Origin: Tetrahymena thermophila SB210 | Taxonomy: Eukaryota > Ciliophora > Oligohymenophorea > Hymenostomatida > Tetrahymenidae | DNA: 64,000 bases | Assembly (NCBI RefSeq): GCF_000189635.1 | Contig: NW_002476405.1 | Coordinates: 248,001 to 312,000 of the forward strand | Direction of reading: 5' to 3' | Part shown: in pieces, positions 1 through 13,661 of the stretch | Layout of the letters: each line of letters starts with the position of its first letter | Position numbering within the stretch: position 1 is the stretch's first letter | Program-made: the position numbers and the translations under genes | The notes under the pieces: model-generated | The model's input: the letters and a program-made list of their open reading frames with translations, nothing else | Told to the model about the DNA's origin: nothing | Database searches by the model: none

Positions 1-1
1 G

Positions 2-295
2 CTCATTCAAGAAATCGAACTAATAGCTTCTGATTTCAAAGAAGGGATGATCACCTTCCCTCCTACTTACAAATTGGATCTCACTTATAACAGATTTTAC
101 ACAGGCAAAAAAAAAAGATAACCAGCCTGGACTGACAGAATTCTTTACAAATCGTATAAATAAAATACTATGTTTTAAATAAGCTACGACAGTAATACTA
201 ACATCATGGGGTCTGATCATAGACCTGTTTATGCATAATTTTTAGTACAGCATATCTTTTAAAGTAAGGACGATTAAACCATAAAATACTTTTGA
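2..295 (+). CDS. Inositol polyphosphate 5-phosphatase, C-terminal part (5' end outside window)
   Basis: The frame starting at base 2 is open to a TGA at 293-295, with TAA/TAG read as Gln. It contains the end of a 5-phosphatase catalytic (IPPc) domain: 'PPTYKLDLTYNRFYTGKKKR', then 'PAWTDRILYKS' and 'GSDHRPVYAQF'. The P-A-W-x-D-R-I-L and S-D-H-R-P-V motifs are the last two conserved blocks of the family; the His belongs to the active site. These enzymes remove the 5-phosphate from phosphoinositides or inositol phosphates on the cytosolic face of membranes. After the domain there is only a short basic tail of about 25 residues. The substrate cannot be told because the N-terminal part is missing. 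Confidence 0.9.
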
Positions 296-1228
296 ATAAA
301 AAACTAATAAAACACTCACCTATTCCACTTATTAAAAAATAAAATCATCAAAAAATCAACCAATCTATCAATCAATCAATAATCAATTAAAGTATTTAAT
401 TAATTATAACATTATTTATTTATTAACTCATTTTCCTATTAAATAAAGTATACAAAAATATATTTATTTTAAATTAAATTTTTAAATTAAAAATTAATTA
501 AATTTACATAATTATTTATTTGTTTATCCTGTGTGCATTCATTCATTTAAACAAATATTTAATTAATAGTTTTGAGTTTGATAATTATTTTTTATCCACC
601 TTGATTTCTTACAATATTAAATTAAGAATTCAATTTTACAAAATGTTTTTGGTTTAATTTAATTTTTTTATTTTTTGAACATTAAAATTAAGGTTATTTA
701 GTTAGATCTTTAGTAAAAACTGTATTATTTTCAAAAAATATTTTAGATTTTAATTTATTTTGAGATCAATAATTATATATCGGGATTAATTAAATTTAAA
801 AAATTGTATTTTTACCAAAATTATAATTTAACAGAATTATCATTTTTACTATTTGTTCATTCATTTTAGATAAAAATAAACAATTTCTACTTAGAATTTA
901 AGAAATTAAGTAAAATTTTCAAGTTAAGTTAATAAGTCTAATTGTTCGTTGATAGATGCTTAGCCAATTTTATAATAATTCTTCTTTAAGATGAATTAAC
1001 ACATTTAAAGCAAGCAAGCAACATTTTAATTTTTAACAAAGATAAATTCTTTTTAAGACAAAATAGAGAGACATATAGACAAAGAATGTTTGTGTTATTA
1101 AATTTATTAGACTTTATAATATTTAATTAATTAATTTGATTTTTAGAGAGAAGGTTTAGCTCTTTTTATAGCTTAAGTAGAAAAAGCAAAAGATATTTAT
1201 AAACAAAGGAAAGTTTAAATTTTGAAAA
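296..1228. other. Intergenic, A+T rich
   Basis: Intergenic stretch between two plus-strand genes. It should hold the 3' UTR of the phosphatase and the promoter/5' UTR of the J-protein gene. No conserved coding pattern, RNA gene or large repeat is visible on either strand. Confidence 0.6.
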
Positions 1229-4200
1229 ATGAAGACTTGCTATTATGAGCTTCTAGGTGTTGACAGGAAGGCAACAGATGAAGAAATTAAAAAGGTAAAT
1301 AAAAAAATTTAAGCAGCTCATTTATTTTAAAGGCTGAGTTAGCTAGAAAATTTGTTTATTAATGCAATGAGAAAACAAAATCTAAAAGGATTATTTTTAA
1401 TTAGGCATATAAAAAAATGGCTTTAAAGTATCACCCAGATAAGAATAGAGAAACAGATACAAAGGAAATCTTTTAAAGTAAATATTAAATGGTTATTTGC
1501 TTTTAGAAAATGATTATAATTGTAAATAAATAGATCTTATAGAAGCTTATGAAGTGTTGAGTGATCCAAATGAAAGAGCCTGGTATGATTCACACAGAGA
1601 ATAAATTTTGAAAGGTACAGGGGGAGATGACATGAGTAAAGAGGAAATGGAATAAGCAACATATGGTTTTAACATTTGGCCATATTTTAGTCATTCATGT
1701 TACAAAGGTTTTGATGAATCACAAGAAAATAATTTTTACTAAGTTTATACTGAAGTTTTTGATAAAATAAAAAATGAAGAATATACTGCTTATCGTTTCT
1801 AGTAGGATTTCAATGATGAAGAGGAAAAAGTAGAAGAATATGTTGCTCCTCCAGGTAATTAATTATCTTTTAAAATGTTTTATATAAAATTAAGGTTAAA
1901 AATTCAAGATATTACTTTAAAAGAGGAATCTTTTATGATTCAAAAAAAGCAAATAGGGATATTTTCCAAAAGCTTAAAATGGCTTTAAAAAATATTATTT
2001 TTTCAAGGAAAGAATAAAGCTTGAAACTAAAATTTAGAAACAATTCAATATAAAATTATGTAGAAAGAAAATGTTTGATTAATTAATAGTTTGATTATGA
2101 AATAAATCATTTAAATATTGCTTAGAATGAGTGATAAAAAGAATTAATTTATTTATTGATATGTGTGATAAAAAAAATTGATTTTAGAATTTATTTATGA
2201 TTTTTTGAAAAAATAGATTTTGGCAATACTAAATCACCTTTAGAGTAAGTTTCTGCATTTTATAAGCATTGGGCAGCTTTCACTACTTATAAATCTTTCA
2301 GTTGGTGCGATACTTATAACATAAATGAGGCTCCCAATAGATGGGTAAAGAGACAAATGGAAAAAGAAAATAAAAAAGAGAGATAGAATTAAAAAAAGCA
2401 ATATGCAAAAACAATCAAGGAGTTAGTTGAGTTTTGCAAGAGAAGAGATCCTAGATGGAAAGATATTTTGGATTAACAAAGAAAAGATGATGAAAAGAAG
2501 AAAGAAGAACTTAAGTTAAAGAAAGAAGAAGAAAAGAAGAGAAAGGAGGAATAAAAAATTAGAGCTAGAGAAGAGGAAGAAAGAAGATGGGCTGAGTTGG
2601 ATGCTGAAAGATAAAAGTAAGAGGGAGAAGATGACAATGTTTTACCTGAGGAAGAACAATACATTGAAGAGTTTTATTGTGAAATATGTAATAAGGGGTT
2701 CAAGAGTGAAGCTTAGCTTTTAAATCATAATAATTCTAATGGCCATAAAAAGAAAATGAAAGAATTGCTTGATGAAGTTGGTACTTAGCATGAAAGAGAC
2801 TAGTTCTAATAATAAATTGACTAAGCAAAGCAATCTTTAAATAAGAATGTTGAAGTTCCTTCAATATCAAAGAAGAAAAAGAACAAAAAGAAATAAAAAT
2901 CATAGCAAAATGTCAGCAATAAAAATTTAGATAACAATTCATCTGATGAAGAACAAGCAGAAGCAGCTGAAGAAGTATTGTCTGATGAGTTAGAAGCTAA
3001 GAAAGAAGATAAAAAAAAGAAAGATAAAGGTAAAGCTAATGAAGCTGATACCAATATTAAAGGTAAATAGAAGAAAGTAGAAGAATAAGTTGAAGATGAA
3101 ATTGATTTGAAGAATAAAAGTAAAAAGGCCGTTAAAGGCAAACAAAAAGCTGAATCAGATGATGAAGAAGAAATTGAGTTGAAACCAAAGGGTAAAAAAG
3201 CAGGCAAAGGCAAACAAAAAGCTGAATCTGAAGAAGATGAATAAGAAGTTCAACAAAAGAAGCAAGAAGAAGTTGAGGACAAAAAAAATAATAAAAAGAA
3301 AACTAAAGGAAATTAAAAGGAGGAAGAGCCTGCTAAAAAGTAAGCAGTTGCAACTTATGATGATGAAAGTGAAGAGGAAGAAATTTATTAATCTAATAAA
3401 TAACATGCAAAGAAGAAAGAAAAGTAAGCCAAAGAAGAAAAAGCTGCTAAATAAGAAGAAATTACTAAGGCTTCATCAAAAGCTAAGAAAGGTAAACATG
3501 CTGAAGAAAAAGAGGAAGATAAAAAATTACTTAAAGAAGCTGCTGCAAAATAAAAAACTTAAAATTAACCTGAATAAACAAAGGCTAAAAAAGGTAAAAA
3601 GCAAGAACAAAAAGGAAAGCAAGAAAGTGAAGATGATGATAAAAAAGAATAAGCTGAATTTGAAATGTCTCTATTTGTTTCAAAGAAGTAGTCAGATATT
3701 AAAAAAAATTAAGATGAAAATGAATTAGATTACTCATACGATTCAGATGGAAATAAGTGCAAGAAAGTTAGCTCTAAGAGTTAAAATAAATAAAACACTG
3801 AAACTAATTCCAATAGTGATGAAGATTAAGAAGAGAGTAGTGATGATGAAACTGATTTCAAAGGCAAAAATAGTTAGAAATTAAACTAAAAAAAACAAAA
3901 TGATGAAAAAGAAGAAGAAGATGATGGATGGTAAAGTGCTAAATTTACGACTAAAAAGTAAGAAAGTAAGCACAACCATGAGGCTATGATGAAGAAAAAG
4001 CAAGAAGAGAAGGAGTTAAAGATAAAATAGTAATAAGAAGAACTCAAAAAGAAGTCTCAGTAATAAACTAAATCAAAAAAACAATAAGAAAGCTCAAGTG
4101 AAGAGGAGGAGTCTGAAGAGGAATCAGATGACAGTGATGATGAATTAGCTAGATTTGCAATGAACATAAAGAAAAAAAATGATGATGATAGTGATGATGA

Positions 4201-4546
4201 AGGAAATAAAAGAAAGGGTAAAGGAAAAAGAAGTAAGAGATTGCAAGAAGAAAAGGACAACTTTGATAAAGTTTAAAAGCAAAAACAAATGGAAAAACTA
4301 GATGATAAAACTTACAACAAAGTAATTAAATCCTAGAAAAAAACTGAAAAGGAAGAGGAAGCAGAAGCTGCATAGCAAGCAGAACTCAACAAGGCCAAGT
4401 AAAAAAGAGAAAAGAAAAAAGAAAAAGAAGAAAAAGAAAAAGAGCTTGGTTAATTTAAATGCAATACTTGTACATAGCGTTTCTAATCTAAAACAAAGTT
4501 ATTTGCTCATATCAAAGAAACTGGACATGCTTCAGTAAAAGCATGA
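1229..4546 (+). CDS. DNAJC21: DNAJC21/JJJ1-type J protein with two zinc fingers
   Basis: Four exons (1229-1294, 1405-1477, 1534-1854, 2217-4546) join in frame to 929 residues. All introns are GT-AG. Residues 1-75 are a J domain with the HPD motif at 32-34 ('KYHPDKN'), followed by 'YEVLSDPNERAWYDSHRE', a signature of the JJJ1/DNAJC21 subfamily. A first C2H2 finger lies near 305-330 ('YCEICNKGF...H...H') and a second at the C-terminus ('FKCNTCTQRF...H...GH'). Between them is a ~570-residue Lys/Glu-rich, low-complexity, probably coiled or disordered region. In yeast and animals this co-chaperone stimulates Hsp70 during late cytoplasmic 60S ribosome maturation; that role is inferred here. The spacer is much longer than in the human protein. 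The start is the first ATG before the J domain. Confidence 0.9.
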
Positions 4547-7500
4547 AAAATAATTTTTTTATATTATTTATTCTCTACTTGTAAATAATTCTTTTCAAAA
4601 AATATTCAATTATTTATTCATTCATTTCTCTTTAAAATTTACTCAAATACTTTACTTGATTTTATCTTATTTGATTCACACAACACGTAGAGTTAGCTTT
4701 ATTTATTTATTTTATTACATTTCATAGTATCAAATTATATTTTAAACAAAATAAAATTGGAAAAATATTTATTGAAATAGAATAAGTAAAAATAAAATAA
4801 TTTTTAAAAGAATTTTTAGAAATATATTTTTTATCATATGAAATGCGAATTATTTTATCACATTTGATAATTTGATTTATTATTTCAAATGTTTTTTAAA
4901 ATAAATATTGTTTGGTAATAATATTTTTGGAATAAAAAATCTTAATTTGTTTATTTTATAAATTTTATCTTAATTTTTGTTTTTAATAAACATTTATTTC
5001 TAAAGTTTGGATTGATCCATCAAAAAATGATGAAAAAAATATCATAAAAATTAAAAAAGTAGGAAAAAGAAAAAATGATAAATATTTTAATTACTTACTT
5101 TAAATGTGCTTAATTAAAGTTTTGCAATCTAATATTTAAAATGAAATTTAAAAGCTTAAGTAAACGAAATGCAATTATTAATTAATTAATAGAGGTAAAT
5201 TTAAATAATTATTAGTCTAACAATTTTATCAAAGATAAATTCTAAATAAGCATTGGTCAGAGCTTACAATATTTTCAATGCTTTTGATTAAAATTTGAAA
5301 TATATCATAAATTACTTACTTTCTTTTTATATATTTATTATAATGTTTTATTTCAATACTTTAGAATCTAGTTAGCAAATAATCATACAAATGAATAAAG
5401 ATTACAAATACTGATAAATATGAATGAAATATATTCATTCATTATTAGTTTGAATTCAAAATTATTATTACTTTAATAAAATATTTTTTTATATTTAAAA
5501 TTAACAACCAAAGAATGAAATATATTTAAATAATATTTTTATCTTTCAGAATAATTTAAATGAATATTATTAGTTCTCTAAAAAAAATGTAAAATAATAA
5601 AGCATGATACTCATCTTGCACTTGTTTTATATTATAACCTACTTTCAAGTACGAATTTGTATATATTTAATTATATAAAAGCAAATTTTACTTAATATTT
5701 AAGAGAAGTTTACAAGCAAAAATCACGTAAATCAATAAAGGTTACAAATATATAAAAAATAAGATAAATATTTTGATTGGTTTAAATATAATACATATAT
5801 ATTTGTAAACAATTAGAAAAAACTTTAAACATAATTACTAACTCACTATAAATAAACTAAGTGGAGGATAATTACTTTACTATAAATTTATTTATTTCAT
5901 TTTTAGTCTGTAAATTTGTTTAAAAGAGAATAATGCAAATAAGTAATATTAATTCATATTACCAACTAAGTCTACAAAATTTAGAAGATTTTGATAATTT
6001 GTTCTTTTTAATTAAAAGCTACCTTTAAGATTATCAAAGTATTAAATGATCAATTTATTTATTTCTCAAAAATAATTACTATCACCTAATTTTTTATAGC
6101 TGAATGGATATAAATAAACTCTTAAATTTTCCTTCAATCTTATTTTTGAGTCATAAAAAAATTCTAGATATTTAAACTTTACTTTTTATAAATATTTACT
6201 TCATCATCAAATATCATACTTATATTTAATTAGCAAATTTATTAGCATCTAAATTAAAATAAATAAAATTTATTAATATTTTCAAAGAAGTTTTTATTTC
6301 ATAAAATGATTAATTTGAGCAATTTAATAAAGATATTTATTTATTAGCTTGTTATTTTTATTATAGCATTCATTAATCTCTTTTTGTTGTTGATTTACAT
6401 TTTTTACAAAAATCTACAGATTTTAAATTATTAATTTCGTTGATTTGTTTGTTTGTTTCTATCTTTCTTTTTTTAATTGAAAGAAAAAGTAAGGTTAAAT
6501 GAACAAAAGTAATATTTTTGATATTAAAAATATACTCGTATAACCAAACAAAGGAGCTTTTTTATAATTTAATTATAACAATTTAGGAAGAATTCTATCT
6601 GCGCTAAATAATCCAGCTATATTTATTTGATTAGAAGTTATAGTGTTTTAAAATAAATAAATGTAATATAATGAATTTAGGAAATTAATAATAGTAATTT
6701 AATTAAATTTATGATCATGCAAGTTTACATTACGTATTTACATAAATTTAAGAGTTATAAATTAACTTTTAATTACACTTTTTTATATAGAAATAATATT
6801 ATATTTATATTTGTCTTAGTTTAATAATTTATTCCTCTTTAATGGATAAAATAATAGGTTTAATCAATTTTGATTGACGACATAATATTTACATTTATTG
6901 ATTCATTCTATTATATATAAATAAACAGCTTTTGTTTTATATTTAGTGATTCATTCAAGATATAAAAAGAATTATTATCAACACAACAGATTTAATATTA
7001 ACTATTATATTATCAGCTCAATAGCGCAATTTGAAAAAATATTTCTAAAATTAATTTATCCTTACACTTATTTGTATGTAATGACTCTTCTTTTTATTTT
7101 TTTATTTTTTAGCTAAATTCCTTAAAATATATTAAAATAAATAAAAGAATATATAATAGTGTTAACTCTTTTAGTTTTAAAAAAAATGAAATATGGAATT
7201 TAATAAAGAGTTGATGGATAAAATTGAAATTATATTCTATAATTTTTCATTTAAAGCGCTAAGTAAAGCTAAAATATTTTAGGGATTGGAATGAGTAAAT
7301 AAATAAATAAAAAAGAGAGAAGGTTTAATTTAGCAAAGGTGTAGACAGAGAATTGCTACAAAGAATAGAAATTTAGCAAATTGAAAGTTGAAAAAGTGCA
7401 ATTTAAATGGTTTTGAATAGTTATTTGTTTATTTTTTAGTTTTAAGGCTTAATTTAAAAATACGAGCTAATTACTTTGTTTGGATGATTGCAAAATAAGA

Positions 7501-8399
7501 TTTAGATTTTTTTGTCGGAAAGGTTAATATTTATTATTTTTAATTAAGAAACAACCACATTTAAGAAACTAATTTTGACGAATGTCATGGGAATAAATTT
7601 TGCATTCAAAATTACAACTTTTTAATTTTTGATCTTTTTTAATGCTTGCACAAAAAAAAAGAAAAAGTTAGAAGATTAAATAAATTGCTTTCTAGTTTAA
7701 TAAGGAATAGAGAAAATATGTATAAAAATGCATGCATTTAATTATGCTTTTTTATATATCTATCCTTCATCAAAGAATAAGTTAAAAAATCAAATTAGTT
7801 AATTAAATTGATATCTAAGTAAGATTAATAATATATATCTATCTATCTATATATGTTTTGATAGGATTTATTGTAAGATCTAATTTAGAAGTATTAATAA
7901 CCATAATAAATTTGTCATGTATTTAATAAGGTAACTAGATAAAAAATACATGCAGAAATATTGATAACTATTTAGATAGTTTGATAGTTAGATAGATTGC
8001 AGCTAGCTTTATATTTTTTCATTGTTGCTATTGTTTTAATTAATTATTAATCGTCAAAAGAAATGACCTGCATATAAGTTTGATATAAATCATACATCAA
8101 GTAAAATAACAAAGAAATATATATATATATACAAATAAATACTTGCTTAATTCTTAATCAAGCAAACTTATAAATAAACAACAAACAAACAAATAGAGAA
8201 ACATACATTAAAAAAAGGCTTTTATAGCTAGTTTTTTAGAGCATTTTAATAAGCTTTTCGCTCAGTTTAAGCAAGAGATTTTTTTAAAGTTGAAAATCAG
8301 GATTTAGTTGCTAGGAGATTTTTATTTTACATATTTGGATAGAATTTAAAGTTAAATAATTGGGAAATTTCGTACCTTGGATCGATTTATTGATAAATT
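4547..8399. other. Long intergenic region, A+T rich
   Basis: About 3.85 kb with no reading frame of coding character on either strand under the ciliate code. It has homopolymer runs and short simple repeats, for example an (AT)n run near 8118-8131 and TCTA repeats near 7838-7852. The last ~200 bases are slightly richer in G+C and are probably the 5' UTR/promoter of the downstream gene. Confidence 0.55.
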
Positions 8400-11300
8400 A
8401 TGTATTCGATTGTGTTGGATAAAGGGACGTCTGAGCGAAAGCAGTTAGTAGATATAAGTGAAAGAAGTTTTGACTTTAATTCAGTAACAGAAGAACATCA
8501 TTTTTCCATTTAGAATTCAAATTAGGATAAATCTGCTTTGATAAAGTTTTTATGTCCTACTCATTTTTAATATCTTTTGAGAATTAATTGTCTTGAGTAA
8601 GAAAATTAGGACTCAAGTCGTAGGAATTCTTGCGAATAAATAGAGGAAGCTGAATAAAATAATTAGAATGAAGGAAGCTACGAATACTTTCCTACTTCTA
8701 ATTCAATTGAAATATTTGCCGGAAGAAGTGTCGATTTTATGCTCTGTTGGAATAATGAGGGGATAAAAGATTTAGAAATCAATTCAAATTTACAATAATT
8801 TTAGTCAAATATAAATAGAATATCTTAATAGGACTAAAGTTAACAATTTTTAGACTAAGCTGAAGGAAGCTTCAATTAGCTAGAAAATTTTGATGGAAAT
8901 GGAATTATTAAGTTGTAACACAATAATAAAGATAAAATAGTTATTATTGTTGCACCACTTGATTAAAATATTGTTGATGATTGTGGAAATCAAATTCAAA
9001 CACAGGAAAGTTTTGGAATATCTTAAAAGATAAACTAGAACGATAAAAAAGATTTTTAAGAGACCAATTAGAAAATGACTTCAGGCTCTACAACATCCTT
9101 GGAAAGCATGTATGATAAATACAAGTAGCGGTGTTTTAAGGTCATATCTGGAAGTAAACAAATGAGAATATGGGCTAAAATAGATAAAAAACAAATCCAC
9201 AAGTAAGAGCTGGTCATCAACAATTTCTTTTTGTCACACAATAATCCTACTTATTCTTGCTTGTATGTGTAAAAGATTATGGAATGCTCAATTAATACAA
9301 AAGGACATTAAGCATAGCATGGAATACAAGAAAACAAAGGAAGTAGTGAGTTAAATCAAAAAGGAAGTGACGAAATGATAGGTAAGGAAGATGATAATAA
9401 CAGATTAGATGCAGAATTTCGATTAGAACATAAAATTAACATTAGATTGGACAGAAATAGAGCAACTGCTAGAACAAATATAACCCCTTTAGGTTCTTGT
9501 GAAGGAATATAAAATTTAAGAGACTTCTTTTCTAAAGAAATAATAACATATAGAGATAGTAACTGTTAGTGCTGTGATGAGCCGATTTAAATTTGCTGCT
9601 AAAATAACTTGAAAATAACAAAAGAAGAAAAGGATATAATTTCTATGCATGTAAAAAATCAAATAGATTAACATTCGTCTATGGTATTCGAAAACAACAC
9701 AGTCTTGTATTAATTTAGTAAAATCTCAAAATCACTCAAAGAATTTTTCTCTGATGTCTGGGTTTTGCAGGAAGATTAAACTCAAGATTTGGGAGTCTTT
9801 AAAATTATCTATTTTATTGTTGGAAAGCAGTCTAGTAAGAATTATATAGCAATTCAAGAAAGACAGCAGAAATTAAAGTCGAACAAAACTATCAGAAACT
9901 GTTTGTAGTCCTAAAACCCATTTGCACAGCAACTGCACAGATATAGTACAGCTATAAGCTAAACTAGTCAGTGCTCTCCTTCGATCAAGGGAGTTTCAAC
10001 ATCATATTCTTCAATTCAATCAAACACACTGAACTATATAAAAACAGGTAACTTTTATTTTCATGAAAAATTAACAATAAAATACATACAATAGATAAAT
10101 GGAGTAAAAGAATAAATGCAATTAATTAATTTCTAAATTTGATTAAAAATCAATCCAAATCAAATCGGACTTTATAAAAATTTTGCTTGAAAAAAGCTTT
10201 AAACAAAGTTAAGACTCAATGCAGATTAAAAAATAAGATTATGATTTGCAAAATACTTTGGTTTTTAATAGAAATTAATTGTATTTGGAGGGGGGATTTT
10301 TAATATATTTTTATTACTAGCTTGTTTATTTAATTGAAATATTGGTCACAATAATATTTGATTAAGTAGAGATTGAATTTTCTCGTAAAACCAAAGCACT
10401 TGAATTACTTTTTATTTTTGTTTTTTGTTTAACCAATGAATTGATTGATTGATTGTTCAATTTTATCTATTGATCAACTCTAACAAAAATCTTTTCATGA
10501 AGCTCATTTTCAATTCTAAGTGGCATATTTAAGTGAAATGCAACAAACAAACAAATAAACAAATAAATAATCAACCTTACTTCTTGCATAAAAAATAATA
10601 ATTTCTTTTATCATCAGTATTCAACGTTGAATTAAAATTTCCTTCAATATTTATATTAATTTTTCTTTGATATTTATTTTTAAATTCCCTTCATTTATTT
10701 TTATTGAATTTCTTTTATTTTGTCTTATTTAAAAATTTTTTTGATGAATTTTCTGAGCGGAAAAAAGAAAGTAAATAACCATTCTAATCCTTATTTTAAA
10801 ATTATATTAAACTTTTATTATTTTAAATGAAAGCTATTTTATTTACTTTGAGCTGATTGCATTCTATTTATTTTATTTTCTCTTCAATTTTTGATTGAAG
10901 AATCCTTTAAATATTCTTTTTTGAGAATCTTCAAATATTAACTTTTGAAAAATTTTCAATTGTTGAGCAAAGTATGGAAAAATATTTTAATTTACCAACA
11001 GAAAAACAGCGAAAAAGCGAGATATTTGAATAATAAAACTGAATTTTAGGAAATTGGTAAATTTAAATAAACATATATTGCTTTTTGATGATAGTTTAAT
11101 AAAAGATATTTTTGTAAAGCCTATACTAGCTAGCATTTTGATTTCTCTTTGACTGTAAGCGGAGAAATCAATTTTAATAAAAAAATTTTTAAAAATTAAC
11201 AAATCTCTCTAAAAATAGCAAAAACTAATAAATTAATTTGTTTTTCTCTTTGTTACCCCTGTAAATTTAATTTCTGATCATTCAATATAAGCATTTCCAC

Positions 11301-13661
11301 AAACAAATTTGTCCCCAAAACTCATCTCAATTTACGAAAACCACAAATTGATGACAAAGCCAATTGCATTTCAACGAAACCAATTTATTCACTTCCTCCT
11401 CTTTTTAAAGTCTTTTTCAAAAATACAACTTTTGAAATTTTAAAACGCTTAAATTCAACTTTTTTATTTCACAAAAAATAAATTTTGAATTCAAATAATA
11501 AGAATACTAGTCTTAAAAATGTATTTAATTTGTCTATTTAACGCTTACTTTGAGAATTCGCTTAGACTAATTATTTTATTAATTAGCTTTATTTATCTAT
11601 TTATTTATTAATTAATTTACTTACGTATTATGTTTATAATCAATCGTAGGAAAAAGCTCAGATGATCAGAATCTCTTATCAAGCGACACTGAAAGTGTTG
11701 AGAGCTCTTAATCTCCAATTAGAAATTAAGCAAGTAATCGACAGTCTCTTTACTAAGACGAAAACTGCAATGCAAATAATCGCTTTTCTGGTGAAACTTA
11801 CTTTGGTACATCTTCTTCATCCCAAGTTAATTTCTCTGAGCTAAACACTCCCACTAATCAGAAAAAAAATTCTAATATAATCACACCTCGCTAAGTCTAA
11901 GACAAATAAAAAAATTTAAATCCTAATGATCCTTATCAGACTTGTACTATCAGAAATTCACCTATCATAAATGCAGAAGCAAACAAAATCAAAGAAACAA
12001 ACCAAATACAAACTATTTATGAAATAGGCGGTGAAGAAGAAAATTCCTACAGGGACTAAAACCAATTCATGAGGAAGTAAAACTACCTATTTGACTTCCC
12101 TTCTACCATAGGTGTTAACAACGATGGAGATGAAAAATATCGATAAACTGCCCCTGTCTATGATATGAATCAAAATGCTTCTATACATATTGCTATGCAT
12201 AAAAGTTGCATACCTGGCAAAGACAGCTCTGACTTAAACTATTTTGAAAATGAAGACTTTAGAAAGAGCAAACTGAAGTAACCGAGAAGCAAAAAAGAAG
12301 GCAGTATAACCACAGAATAAAAAAACGTTAAGCACATCATGCTATCTGACGATTCTCTTTATTTCATTACTACAACTGAGTGTGGTCTTGTTACTGTTTG
12401 GAATATCTCTACTCAAGAAAAAACCATCTTTGATGACCATAAAAAAAGCTGTGATCCCTCAATAAATTTTTTAAAATCAATGAATGATGGAGATCGATTC
12501 ATGACAGGAGGTAGTGATAAAACTATAAAAGTATATTCCCTCAAATCTATGAAACTTATCCATACTATTATAGTTGAAAGAAAAATTGTTTATTCTGCTG
12601 CTATACTTCCAGATCTCAATATGATTGTCGTTGGAGGACTAAACATCAGCAAACTAGGTAATTAATTATTCATTTTGATTTATTAGTTTTATTTAGTTTA
12701 ATGAAGAACTAATAAAAAAATCATTTTAAAGAATTTTGAATTAAAAACAAATAAATAATTCATAACAATTACATTTAAAATTATAATAAAAAAATATTTT
12801 TTTAATAATAAAATAGCTAGCATTGGAAAGTCAACAACTAAAAGAAGAAATATCAAATTTTATAACTTATAGAATTATAAATATATTAAAAAGTTTAAAA
12901 TACCCAGCTCAGAAAATGTGATAACTCACTTGGAATACTGCCAAACTAAGTAAAGTTCATGCTATTATCAAGAAGATGACAGGAAAGCCAAGAGTAATGT
13001 CACCATAAAATCTAACTACTAATATAGACAGTCAACGAGCGGAACAAAAACAGAAAGTTCTGATAATGAAGAATCAGATGAAAGGCAATCAGTTTAATCC
13101 ATGTATTACAAAACAACCTCTTAACACAAATTAAATAAGTTCAATAATAATGTCTTAGCTTGTGTTGTATAGGGATCATATGGAAGCAGATTAATATTTA
13201 TTCATTTTGGCAGAAAAGGTAAAATGGAAATAATCCTGAACTGTGAAATGCTAACAATCGGCATTTATAAAGTTCACAGGTTTTTTTATTCTCCGTCTAT
13301 GTAAAAACTTATTTGTATGCCAAAGCCAAACGAAAAGAAAGGTTAAACTATTAACTACTTCTATGAAATAGATATCTCATCAAGAACCAAAATAGAAAGC
13401 TTAAAACACACTCCTTCTTTTGAGAAGCCAATTATAGATTTAAATTTGTGCTCAGATCAAAACATTGTAATTGTTATCCCTACTGAAAACTATTTCTATC
13501 TTTACGATGTCAAAGATCAAGCCATTATCGACAGATCAAATACACTTGATTTTCCCCCAAAACAAGCATATGTAAGTCCCCTAAACTTTGCTGCAATCCA
13601 GCTGGAGTCTGGAAACGGAAAAATAAATTTATTTAAACTACCAAGCCAAGTAAATAGTTGA
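8400..13661 (+). CDS. Large WD40/beta-propeller-like protein
   Basis: Exons 8400-10047, 11650-12657 and 12817-13661 join in frame to 1166 residues; a TGA lies in frame just before the ATG. Residues 1 to ~770 are Gln/Asn/Ser-rich with no domain I recognise, except a small Cys cluster ('CQCCDEP') in exon 1. From ~780 on, units end in WD-like motifs: 'GLVTVWNIS', 'SDKTIKVYSL', 'NIKFYNLQNY', 'NYFYLYDV'. This suggests a divergent C-terminal beta-propeller, used for protein binding. The first intron, 1602 nt, is far longer than any other here. Both sides are phase 1 and fit ('ACA G|GA'), but two adjacent genes cannot be fully excluded. The specific function is unknown. Confidence 0.75.
10048..11649 (+). 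other. Unusually long intron (1.6 kb) of the WD40-like gene
   Basis: GTAACT at the 5' end and CGTAG at the 3' end keep the reading phase of the flanking exons. The inside is mostly A+T rich, with a G+C-richer part at about 11240-11420 that contains an open plus-strand frame of ~60 codons ending in TGA. That island could be an alternative exon, an internal promoter or an embedded element. Confidence 0.5.

Noticed and set aside
2821-3728. Long Ser/Phe-rich minus-strand frames and a Lys-rich plus-strand frame
   Set aside because: Shadows of the Lys/Glu-rich spacer of the DNAJC21-like gene, which is in frame with both the J domain and the zinc fingers.
10987-11202. 71-codon minus-strand frame inside the long intron
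   Set aside because: No recognisable motif and typical A+T-rich composition; nothing ties it to a gene.
13105-13125. Possible chromosome breakage sequence (AACAACCTCTT)
   Set aside because: It differs from the Tetrahymena 15-mer at several positions and lies inside a coding exon.
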